DNA of 57,856 nucleotides from Rubrivivax sp. (GTDB lineage: Bacteria > Pseudomonadota > Gammaproteobacteria > Burkholderiales > Burkholderiaceae_C). The stretch spans positions 1-57,856 of the forward strand of contig JALHMT010000031.1 of the NCBI GenBank assembly GCA_022843905.1. Direction: 5' to 3'. A model generated the notes under the pieces. It was not told the origin of the DNA, did no database searches, and saw only the letters and a program-made list of their open reading frames with translations. Shown here one piece after another: positions 35,080-45,052 of this stretch (position 1 is its first letter; each line of letters opens with the position of its first letter). The translations under genes and the position numbers were made by a program.

Positions 35080-37971
35080 ATGTTCAAGCGAACCAAGGTC
35101 GCCAGCGGCATCATGGCGGCACTCGGCGGGGCTTTGCTGCTCGCCCACCCGGCGTTGTTTGCGCAGACTGCAGAACGCGTCGAAGTCACCGGCACGCGCA
35201 TCAAGACCATCGATGCGGCTTCGAGCAGCCCGGTATCGACGCTGACGGCGTCGGAGCTGAACTCTTCGCAGCCGGTGGCCGTCGAAGAGATCATCAGGTC
35301 CCTGCCCAATTCGGTGCCAGCCATCGGCCCCGGCACGAACAACGGCTCCGGCGGCGGCGCGACCATCGACCTGCGGGGCCTGGGCACGGGCAGTATCTCC
35401 GGCGCCAGCCGTACGTTGGTGCTGGTCAATGGCCGTCGCGTCGTGCCGTTCAACCTCACGGGTTTTGTCGATACCAACAGCATTCCGATCGCACTGATCG
35501 ACCGGGTCGAGATCGTGACCGGCGGCGCCTCGGCGGTTTATGGTGCCGACGCCGTGGCCGGTGTCGTGAACTTCGTGTTGAAGAAGAAGTTCAACGGCGT
35601 CGAGCTCAACGGCAGCTACGGTACTTCGGCCGAAGGCGACGCCAACCGCTATCGCCTGGACGTCACGATGGGCGCGAACCTGGCCGACAACCGGGGCAGC
35701 GTGATGCTGAGCCTGGGCAAGGCCAAGACCGATCCCTTGACCCAGGGCGCCCGGCCGACCGGCCTGTCGGCCCTGAGTTCGGGCACCGGCCTGCCGCAGG
35801 GCTCGCAGACGGACGTGCCCTCGCAGTTCACCGGGCTTCCCGGCGGTCTGGGCAACAAGCAAATCGACCCCGTCAGCGGGCGCCTCGTCGATCCCGGTCC
35901 CGGCTTCAACTTCCAGCCGGTCAACTACTACCAGACACCGCTGGAGCGTCAGCAGGCCAGCGCCATCGCCAACTTCGTCATCAACGACAAGGCCGAGGTC
36001 TACGCCGAACTGATGCACAGCCGCAACGACGTGGTCCAGAACCTCGCGGGCACCGGCACCTTCCTGAACACCTACACGCTGCCGATCGGCAACCCCTTCA
36101 TTCCCGAGCCCGCCCGCCAGCAACTGTGCACGGCCTTCGGGATCAGTGCTGCCAACTGCGTCGCCGGCAACACGACGCCGGTCACGATGGCGATCGGCCG
36201 ACGCATCACCGAGCTCGGGCCGCGCATCGGCCGCTTCGAGAACAAGACCACCCAATGGACGCTGGGCGTCAAGGGCAGTCTCGCCGGCAGCTGGGGCTAC
36301 GACGCCTATGTGTCCCGCGGCGAGGCCGATCAGGTCCGCACGCTCGGGAACTGGGGCTCGCTGTCCAAGGTGCGTCAGGCACTGGACGCCATCAGCACCA
36401 CCGCTTGCCGCAACACGGCCAACGGCTGCGTGCCCTTGAACGTGTTCGGCCCGGATGGCTCGATCACGCCGGCGATGCTGAACTTCATCAACCTCGACTC
36501 GCTGCAGCTGCAGTTCGTCGAGCAGGACGTGATGGCCGCCAACGTCACCGGCGACCTGGGCTCCTTCAAGAGCCCGTGGGCGCGCTCGCCGATCAGCGTT
36601 GCGCTGGGCGTCGAGAAGCGTGACCTGTTCGCCGGGAACAAGTCCGACAGCGCGTCGCAGATCCAGGGCGAAGTCCTGGGCACGGGCGCGCCGCTGCCCG
36701 ACCGCAACGGCAACGTGTCGCTGAAGGAAGCCTACGCCGAGGCCATCGTGCCCCTGCTCCAGGGCAAGCCGTTCGTGCACTCGCTCTCGCTCGAAGCCGG
36801 CTTCCGGGCGACCGAGTTCACCACCACGAACACGGACAGCTACAACACGCACAAGCTCGGCGCCGAATGGGCACCGATCAAGGGCCTGCGCTTCCGGGGC
36901 ATGACGCAGAAGGCCACGCGCGCGCCGTCGATCAACGAACTGTACGCACCCCAGACCTCGGGCCTGACCAACCTGGCGGTGGATCCCTGCCAGTTGAACC
37001 GGATCAATCCCGCAGAGGCCAACACGCCGGGGACGCTGGCCAACCTGTGCCGGCTCACGGGCGTGCCCGTGAACCAGATCGGCCAGTTGCCTTCGCCGTC
37101 CGCAGGCCAGATCAACAACCTGGCTGGCGGCAATCCCGCCCTGGGGCCCGAGGAAGCGGACACCCAGACGCTGGGCCTGGTCTGGGAGCCCGAGTTCGCC
37201 AAGGGGCTGACCTTCACGCTGGACTTCTACACGATCAAGATCGAGAAGGCGATCTCTTCGGCCAGCGCCACGGACATCCTCACCCAGTGCTACAACCCGA
37301 CCGCCAACCCGACCTTCGCGCTCAACGAGTTCTGCGCGCTGGTGCTGCGCAACCCCCTGAACGGCACCTTCAACGGCTCTGATGCGCCGGGTGTGTTCAC
37401 CGCGTCGTCCAACCTCGGCAAGTTCAGCACCAAGGGCATGGACATCTCGGTCAACTACCGGCTCGCACTGCGCGACCTGGGCATGAACCCGAAGTGGGGC
37501 CGTGTCGATTTCGGCCTGAACTACACCAAGGTCGACGAGCTGAAGTTCCAGGCCACGCCGTCCTCGGTCAACCGCGAGTGCAACGGCTTCTACTCGGTGG
37601 CTTGCGGCAACGCCTTCGGCTCGCCCAACTTCAAGCAGAAGTGGATGCAGCGCACCACCTGGGCCTTCGGCGACTGGACGCTGGGCTACGTGTGGCGTCA
37701 TCAGGGCGCTGTGATCGAGGAGCCGGGTGGCACCGACTTCCTCCCGGCCTTCGCCCGCATCAAGGCCTACGACTATGTCGACCTCGCGGCGTCCTGGCAG
37801 GCCAGCAAGAACGTGCGCCTGAGCCTGGCGGTCAACAATGCCTTCGACAAGCAGCCGCCGCTGATCGGCAACACCATCGGCACCACGTCGGCCAACAGCG
37901 GCAACACCTTCCCGCAGAGCTACGACACGATCGGCCGCTACTACAACGTCGGCGTCAACGTGAAGTTCTGA
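35080..37971 (+). CDS. TonB-dependent outer-membrane receptor 1
   Basis: 963 residues. Signal peptide (IMAALGGALLLAHPALFAQ). Plug domain at about 35-165: VEVTGTRIK, LDLRGLGTG-like (IDLRGLGTG), LVLVNGRRV, IDRVEIVTGGASAVYGADAVAGVVNFVLKK. The barrel ends with VGVNVKF. No FecA-type signalling extension and no clear TonB box beyond VEVTGTR. ATG 35080 has CCAGGAGG 9 bp upstream; the in-frame upstream region is non-coding. It is followed by a strong terminator. Its mature N-terminus resembles that of receptor 2 (40295-42787), so these are paralogues. Substrate not predictable: polymers or plant-type compounds are common for this subgroup. Confidence 0.88.
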   Translation: MFKRTKVASGIMAALGGALLLAHPALFAQTAERVEVTGTRIKTIDAASSSPVSTLTASELNSSQPVAVEEIIRSLPNSVPAIGPGTNNGSGGGATIDLRGLGTGSISGASRTLVLVNGRRVVPFNLTGFVDTNSIPIALIDRVEIVTGGASAVYGADAVAGVVNFVLKKKFNGVELNGSYGTSAEGDANRYRLDVTMGANLADNRGSVMLSLGKAKTDPLTQGARPTGLSALSSGTGLPQGSQTDVPSQFTGLPGGLGNKQIDPVSGRLVDPGPGFNFQPVNYYQTPLERQQASAIANFVINDKAEVYAELMHSRNDVVQNLAGTGTFLNTYTLPIGNPFIPEPARQQLCTAFGISAANCVAGNTTPVTMAIGRRITELGPRIGRFENKTTQWTLGVKGSLAGSWGYDAYVSRGEADQVRTLGNWGSLSKVRQALDAISTTACRNTANGCVPLNVFGPDGSITPAMLNFINLDSLQLQFVEQDVMAANVTGDLGSFKSPWARSPISVALGVEKRDLFAGNKSDSASQIQGEVLGTGAPLPDRNGNVSLKEAYAEAIVPLLQGKPFVHSLSLEAGFRATEFTTTNTDSYNTHKLGAEWAPIKGLRFRGMTQKATRAPSINELYAPQTSGLTNLAVDPCQLNRINPAEANTPGTLANLCRLTGVPVNQIGQLPSPSAGQINNLAGGNPALGPEEADTQTLGLVWEPEFAKGLTFTLDFYTIKIEKAISSASATDILTQCYNPTANPTFALNEFCALVLRNPLNGTFNGSDAPGVFTASSNLGKFSTKGMDISVNYRLALRDLGMNPKWGRVDFGLNYTKVDELKFQATPSSVNRECNGFYSVACGNAFGSPNFKQKWMQRTTWAFGDWTLGYVWRHQGAVIEEPGGTDFLPAFARIKAYDYVDLAASWQASKNVRLSLAVNNAFDKQPPLIGNTIGTTSANSGNTFPQSYDTIGRYYNVGVNVKF

Positions 37972-37999
37972 TCGGGGTGCGCCAGGCCTCGAACCAAAA

Positions 38000-38025
38000 G
38001 GCGGGCCTCGGCCCGCCTTTTTTTT
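38000..38025 (+). terminator. Rho-independent terminator after TonB receptor 1
   Basis: Stem GGCGGGC (38000-38006), loop CTCG, GCCCGCC (38011-38017), then eight T (38018-38025). An A run precedes the stem, so it can work on both strands. It separates the receptor from the TPR-oxygenase gene 23 bp later. Confidence 0.9.
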
Positions 38026-38047
38026 GGTTCCGGAGGTACCGCAGGCC

Positions 38048-39877
38048 ATGGGCGTGAACCGCAGATCGCCGGCCCTGGCGCAGGTCCTGCGCCAGGGCTT
38101 TGCTGCCCAGCAGTCGGGCCACTGGGCGCTCGCCGAGTCGCTGTACCGCGAGGTCTTGAGCGCCGCGCCGGAGGATCCCGATGCCTGGCAGTTGCTGGGC
38201 TCGGCGGCCCGGCGGCGTGGCGATGCGGCCGAGGCCGAACGCTGCTTCCGCCGGTCCCTGGCGGCCCACGAGGCGCAACCCCACGTCTGGAACAACCTGG
38301 CCAACCTGTTGTGGGCGCTGGGCCGGCGCGACGAAGCCGAACCGTGCCTGCACCGGGCCCTGGCCTTGCACCCGGACTACGCCGACGCCCACTACAACCT
38401 GGCCCGCATGCAGCACGCGCGGGCCGACCCTCGAGCGCAGGCCAGCCTGTCGCGTGCATGGTCCTGCGTTTCCGAGCCCACGGCCGGCATGCTGCAGCTT
38501 CAGGCCGCGATCTGGTCGGACGCAGGACGGCTGGGCGACGCGTTGGGGCTTCTGGAGCAGGCCCTGCTCGGTGCGCCGACCCGCTCGGCTCTGCATCACA
38601 ACCGCGCGGTGCTGCTGCACCGACTGGGTCGCCATGACGAATCACGCCAGGCCCATCAGCAGGCGCTTGCACTGGGCCAGGACGACGCCGACGCGCACTA
38701 CAACTTCGGCAATACCCTGCAGGCGCTCGGCGAGTTCGAAGACGCCGTGCAGGCCTACGGCAGGGCGATCGCCCGCGACGCGACGCACGCGCTGGCGCTG
38801 TTCGACCTGGCGCGCCTGCGCTGGCGCCTCGGCCACGCCGAGCCCGACCGCGAACTGCGAAAGGCGCATGAGTCGCAGGCGCTTTCGGCGACACCTGCAG
38901 CCCTTGCTGCCCACTTGAGATGGCGCGCGGGTGATTACCTGGAGGCTGCCAGATGGTTTCGCGAAGCCCATGCGCGGGCTCCCGACGACGCCGCTCACCT
39001 GGACGGCCTGGCACGTTCCCTCGTGCGAAGCGGCGACCTGCAGGAAGGTCTGCGCCTGCACCGGCAGGCGATCGAACAGGCGCCAGGGGCGGCCCAGTTC
39101 CACCTGCACCTGGCCGCCAGTCTCCTGATGGCGGGCGATGCGCCGGCCGCCTTGCCGCATGCCGAACGTGCAACGCAGCTGACACCCACCGACCAGGGGG
39201 CCTGGGCCCTGCTGGGATTGTGCTGGCGCGTGCTGGGTGATGCGCGTGAGACCTGGCTCGTCGATGAAGCGCGCTTCGTGCAGTCGGTCGAACTGGCGGC
39301 GCCGGCGGACACCTCCCGCGACACGTACTTCGACGAACTGGCCACGGCGATCGGCGCCCTGCACCAGGACCACCGGGCTCCGGTGGACCAGACCCTGCGG
39401 CACGGCACACAGACGCTAGGGCGTCTGTTCGAGCAGCCGCTGCCGGTTCTTCAGGCCCTGGGGCCCGCGCTGGCCGGCGCGATCGATACCTACATCGAGC
39501 AGTTGCCCCCGGATCCCGGCCACCCCTTCCTGTCACGCCGCGGACGGGCCTGGCGTTTCACCGGTTCGTGGTCGTCCCGCCTGGGCGACCAGGGCCACCA
39601 CATCGACCATGTGCATCCGGAAGGCTGGATCAGCGGTGTCCTGTACCTGCGCGTGCCCGCCGCCTGTCGCGCCAACGACAGCCGCGAAGGCTGGCTGCGC
39701 TTCGGCCAGCCCGACCTGGACTTGTCCCGACTGGGCCTGAGCCATCTCGCGCGGCGTCACGTCGAACCCCGGGTCGGCCGACTGGTGCTCTTTCCGTCGA
39801 TGATGTGGCACGGCACGGTGCCCTTCACGAGCAGCGAAGCACGATTGACGATCGCGTTCGACCTGGTGCCGACCTGA
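38048..39877 (+). CDS. TPR-repeat protein with C-terminal 2OG-Fe(II) oxygenase domain
   Basis: 609 residues. Residues 10-400 hold TPR-like pairs (WNNLANLLWALGRRDEAE, AHYNFGNTLQALGEFEDAVQAYGRAI). The last 200 residues match the putative 2OG-Fe(II) oxygenase type (2OG-FeII_Oxy_5): HIDHVHPEGWISGVLYL for the first iron ligands, and GRLVLFPSMMWHGTVPF for the distal His, followed by RLTIAFDL. The substrate is unknown; peptide or protein hydroxylation is inferred from the TPR part. ATG 38048 has CGGAGG about 11 bp upstream. It lies between two TonB receptors, a recurrent arrangement in this family. Confidence 0.75.
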   Translation: MGVNRRSPALAQVLRQGFAAQQSGHWALAESLYREVLSAAPEDPDAWQLLGSAARRRGDAAEAERCFRRSLAAHEAQPHVWNNLANLLWALGRRDEAEPCLHRALALHPDYADAHYNLARMQHARADPRAQASLSRAWSCVSEPTAGMLQLQAAIWSDAGRLGDALGLLEQALLGAPTRSALHHNRAVLLHRLGRHDESRQAHQQALALGQDDADAHYNFGNTLQALGEFEDAVQAYGRAIARDATHALALFDLARLRWRLGHAEPDRELRKAHESQALSATPAALAAHLRWRAGDYLEAARWFREAHARAPDDAAHLDGLARSLVRSGDLQEGLRLHRQAIEQAPGAAQFHLHLAASLLMAGDAPAALPHAERATQLTPTDQGAWALLGLCWRVLGDARETWLVDEARFVQSVELAAPADTSRDTYFDELATAIGALHQDHRAPVDQTLRHGTQTLGRLFEQPLPVLQALGPALAGAIDTYIEQLPPDPGHPFLSRRGRAWRFTGSWSSRLGDQGHHIDHVHPEGWISGVLYLRVPAACRANDSREGWLRFGQPDLDLSRLGLSHLARRHVEPRVGRLVLFPSMMWHGTVPFTSSEARLTIAFDLVPT

Positions 39878-40294
39878 AGGCGGAGGCTGCCAGCGCGAAA
39901 GCCGGAACCGGGAGGGCCGTCCGCAGAAACTGTCAGTCTGGCCGACATGGTGGCTCGGTGGGGTGGGGGGTCACTGGTTGTCTGAGGGCCCAAGATCGTT
40001 GCTGATGCGCAACGCTGCAGTCCCGCACGAGCACCTGTCTCAGTGGGCGCCTTGGGCCACGTACTTGCCGGGTCGACGACGGCAAGTGCTTGTCGCAGCA
40101 AGAGAATCCGCTGTTTTGCCGGCCTTGAAGGCGGTTGACCGGCCTGGCCTGACCGCGTTGCATGGCGATCCCCCGCAGTGCCCGAAAGGGTATTCCCATC
40201 ACAATTCGGTCACATCGCTAGCAGCCGGGTGCCTTCGGGCTCGACCCGGCTCGAGCGACCTTTTTGAGTCAACCATCTGATCAGGAGTCCAATC
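39878..40294. other. Gene-less region with leader hairpin before TonB receptor 2
   Basis: 417 bp. Contains a branched stem: GCCGGGT (40224-40230), inner GCC-TTCG-GGC (40231-40240), ACCCGGC (40244-40250), then TTTTT at 40261-40265, about 45 bp before the receptor start. The hairpin could be a weak terminator or a leader element. A small open frame (39963-40280) has unusual codon use and is not convincing. Confidence 0.45.
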
Positions 40295-42787
<2,493 letters not shown>

Positions 42788-42832
42788 CCTGCCTGGGCTT
42801 GCCGCACGCTGTGGCGGCAAGCTGGACAGAAC

Positions 42833-42852
42833 GAGGGGCCTTCGGGCCCCTC
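42833..42852 (+). terminator. Terminator hairpin after TonB receptor 2
   Basis: Perfect 8-bp stem GAGGGGCC / GGCCCCTC with UUCG-type tetraloop TTCG (42841-42844), followed by a T-rich stretch. Sits 46 bp after the receptor stop. Confidence 0.8.
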
Positions 42853-42916
42853 TTGCATTTCTGCCGCATGAACTGGCCGCACTGCCGGCCGGTGAAGGCT
42901 TCGGGGCCGCAGAGGT

Positions 42917-43984
42917 TCAGGGGTTCAGCGCCAGCCCCCAGGCCATCAGGTGTCCCTGGGCGCGCAGCGCGGAAACCTCGGCGGGCTGGCCGCGGCCCAG
43001 TTGCCGCGCCAGGCGGCCGATGCCGGCTTCGTCCAGCGCACAGCGACACAGCGCGATCAACCGGTGCAGGCTGTCCTGCAACTCGGCGGCCAGGCCTTCC
43101 AGGCGACGCAGGCCCTCGGCCTCGCCCCCGCGCGCGGTGGCTTCCAGCAGGACCGCGATGGCTTCGCGTGCCTCGTGCAGGGGATCCGGGCAGCTTGCGC
43201 GCGATGCACGCGCCGACAGCTCCTGCTGCACAGCATTGAAGCGCGTCCGCAGGGCGTTCGCCGCGGCATCGGTGGCCAGTGCGCGACGGCCTGCTTCAGT
43301 GGCGGAGCGCGCGACGCAGGGCACCAGCAGCCGCGTCTGATCGATCAGTCCATCCCGGCCGAGCAACCACTGCAGGTGAGTGACCTCGTCGCGCGCGAGT
43401 TGCACCGTCCGCGAGGCGGCGTGATGGACGACGAGGGCCACACGGCCTGTGCCCTTCAGGACCCGGCCGAGCTCCTGCATCGTGCGCTCGAGGTCGGTGT
43501 ATTCGAGTCCGAACTGGCTGATGACGAGGTCGAAGGACGCATCGGCAAAGGGCAGGGCCTCTGCAGCCACGCCGCCATGGAAAGCGAACTGCGGCCGGTC
43601 GGCATCGGCCAGCGTGCCGAGCCACAGGGGGTTCACCTGAGCCAGATCCACCCCGTCGTAGCGCACGCCGTGCGCGGACTTCGAGCGGAACATCAGTTCC
43701 GCCAGCGGGCCGTTGCCGCAGCACAGGTCGAGCACGCGTTGGCCCGGGCGGAGCCCGCTGAAGCTGCGGCTCCAGAAGTCGGCGACTTCGCCTTCGTAGT
43801 TGCCCGAAAAGCTGGTCGGGCAGGAGTGCATCACACCCGTGGCCCAGTAGCGCGACCACGCGTTCGCTGCCGCCGCCTCGGTCGGGCCCGCAGCCTCGTG
43901 CGCGAGCGAACCGGTATGCTCCCGCCTCCCGGCTTCTGCTGCTGGTGTTCCACCTGCAGAGGCGTCATCAGGACCCATGCTCAT
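42917..43984 (-). CDS. Class I SAM-dependent methyltransferase
   Basis: 355 residues. Motif I VLDLCCGNGPLAELM, motif II YDGVDLAQVNP, motif IV FDLVISQFGLEYTDLE and motif post-IV VLKGTGRVALVVHH. A typical UbiE-like methyltransferase core ends at about residue 210; a helical 145-residue tail follows. Its start is head to head with the next gene: ATG 43984 with GGGGGAG about 10 bp upstream, or ATG 43978. Promoters of both genes must therefore lie within each other's coding sequence. The substrate is unknown. Confidence 0.7.
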   Translation of the reverse strand: MSMGPDDASAGGTPAAEAGRREHTGSLAHEAAGPTEAAAANAWSRYWATGVMHSCPTSFSGNYEGEVADFWSRSFSGLRPGQRVLDLCCGNGPLAELMFRSKSAHGVRYDGVDLAQVNPLWLGTLADADRPQFAFHGGVAAEALPFADASFDLVISQFGLEYTDLERTMQELGRVLKGTGRVALVVHHAASRTVQLARDEVTHLQWLLGRDGLIDQTRLLVPCVARSATEAGRRALATDAAANALRTRFNAVQQELSARASRASCPDPLHEAREAIAVLLEATARGGEAEGLRRLEGLAAELQDSLHRLIALCRCALDEAGIGRLARQLGRGQPAEVSALRAQGHLMAWGLALNP

Positions 43985-44447
43985 GCGAGTGCTTCTCCCC
44001 CTTCTTTTCGCCACCACGACCCTGGCCGCTGCGGCCGACCTGCCCGACGTCGTCAAGTGCCGAAGCATCGCCGCCGCCGAGGCCCGCCTGGCCTGCTACG
44101 ACAGGATAGTCGATCGCTTGCAGGCGTCGCCGCAGGGCGGCTCTTCACAGGCACCGGCGGCAGCAGCAGCCGGTGTGCGCCCGCGCGCCGAGTTCGGCCT
44201 CGAAGATCGAGCCCGGTCGGCCCTGCCCGAAGAGATGCGAAGCAACATCGAAGGCGCGATCGACGGCTGGGAGCCGACGACCCGCTTTCGCCTGGCCAAC
44301 GGGCAGGTGTGGCAGGTCGTCGACGGCACCAGGGGTGCCTATCTGCTGCGATCGCCCGCGGTCCGCATCACCCGCGGCGTGATGGGCAACTTCTTCCTGC
44401 AGATCGCCGGCGTGAACCAGGCGATCGGTGTGCGGCGCGTCGACTGA
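43983..44447 (+). CDS. Exported protein of unknown function with RLACYD motif
   Basis: 154 residues with a signal peptide (LPLLFATTTLAAAA, cut before DLPDVV). The mature part starts KCRSIAAAEARLACYDRIVDRL, a motif present in several T6SS-associated periplasmic proteins (VasI-type) and in many unrelated exported proteins, so function is open. The C-terminal half has strands around RFRLANGQVWQVVDG, YLLRSPAVRI and GNFFLQIAGVNQAIGVRRVD. AGGA lies 9 bp upstream of ATG 43983; ATG 43977 is possible. Confidence 0.6.
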   Translation: MRVLLPLLFATTTLAAAADLPDVVKCRSIAAAEARLACYDRIVDRLQASPQGGSSQAPAAAAAGVRPRAEFGLEDRARSALPEEMRSNIEGAIDGWEPTTRFRLANGQVWQVVDGTRGAYLLRSPAVRITRGVMGNFFLQIAGVNQAIGVRRVD

Positions 44448-44576
44448 CGACCTTGGCCACCGGCGTCGACATGGCGCTGTCGCCCGATGAGGTCGCCACG
44501 ACTGCAGTCTGACGGCTCTGTCGTTGATAAGGTACCCTGAATTCACCTCATGCAACTTGACCGACCGGAAAGCCCG

Positions 44577-44819
44577 ATGACCGTTACCGTCAACCTCCAG
44601 GAGGCCAAGACCCAACTTTCCCGACTGGTGGATCAGGCAGCGAAAGGCCAGGAGTTCATCATCGCCAAGGCGGGCAAGCCGATGGTGCGAGTGGTACCGA
44701 TTCATGCGCCAACGGTGGAACGAACGCTGGGTTTTCTCGCCGGTCAGGGCATCGTGCGGGCCGATGTCAAGGCGGTGTTTGCCGGCGACATCGTGGTCGA
44801 GTTCGAGGCGCCGCGTTGA
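44577..44819 (+). CDS. Phd/YefM-family antitoxin
   Basis: 80 residues. MTVTVNLQEAKTQLSRLVDQAAKGQEFIIAKAGKPMVRVVPI is the classic Phd/YefM N-terminal fold for DNA binding and dimerisation. The C-terminal acidic segment (VKAVFAGDIVVEFEAPR) would bind a VapC/PIN-type toxin. ATG 44577 is the better start, because the upstream ATG 44550 adds residues foreign to the family. It overlaps a short toxin-like stub by 4 bp (TTGA), as in normal TA operons. A full toxin gene is absent. Confidence 0.85.
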   Translation: MTVTVNLQEAKTQLSRLVDQAAKGQEFIIAKAGKPMVRVVPIHAPTVERTLGFLAGQGIVRADVKAVFAGDIVVEFEAPR

Positions 44820-44881
44820 CCCAGCCAGCGCTGCTGGCGGACGCCTCCTGCCGCTACGGGCGCTTCGTCAAGGTCGCCTGA
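44816..44881 (+). pseudogene. Degenerate PIN-type toxin stub next to the antitoxin
   Basis: TTG start overlapping the antitoxin stop, then 21 codons ending at TGA 44881. The first residues (TQPALLADAS) resemble a VapC start (LLxDT/S), but the frame then runs into unrelated residues and stops. Best read as the leftover of a deleted toxin gene. Too short for certainty. Confidence 0.4.
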
Positions 44882-45052
44882 TTCTGCAAGCTTCCTCGGC
44901 GTTCCTTCCTGGCGGCCTCAGTCCGGGCACGCGGCCGGGATGCCGCCAAAGGGCGATACAGTTCGGCGCCGGCCCCTGCACGCAGCCTCTTCCAACTCCA
45001 GGCGCCCCGTGAGCGCCCGCTGCCGGCCCGCCTACCGTTCCCGACCGATTCG

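Noticed and set aside
34828..38304. Minus-strand open frame of 1158 codons opposite TonB receptor 1
   Set aside because: Same reason: antisense of a coding strand with clear TonB-receptor motifs, no motifs of its own.
39963..40280. 105-codon plus-strand ORF before TonB receptor 2
   Set aside because: Unusual amino-acid content, no ribosome-binding site, and it runs through the leader hairpin.
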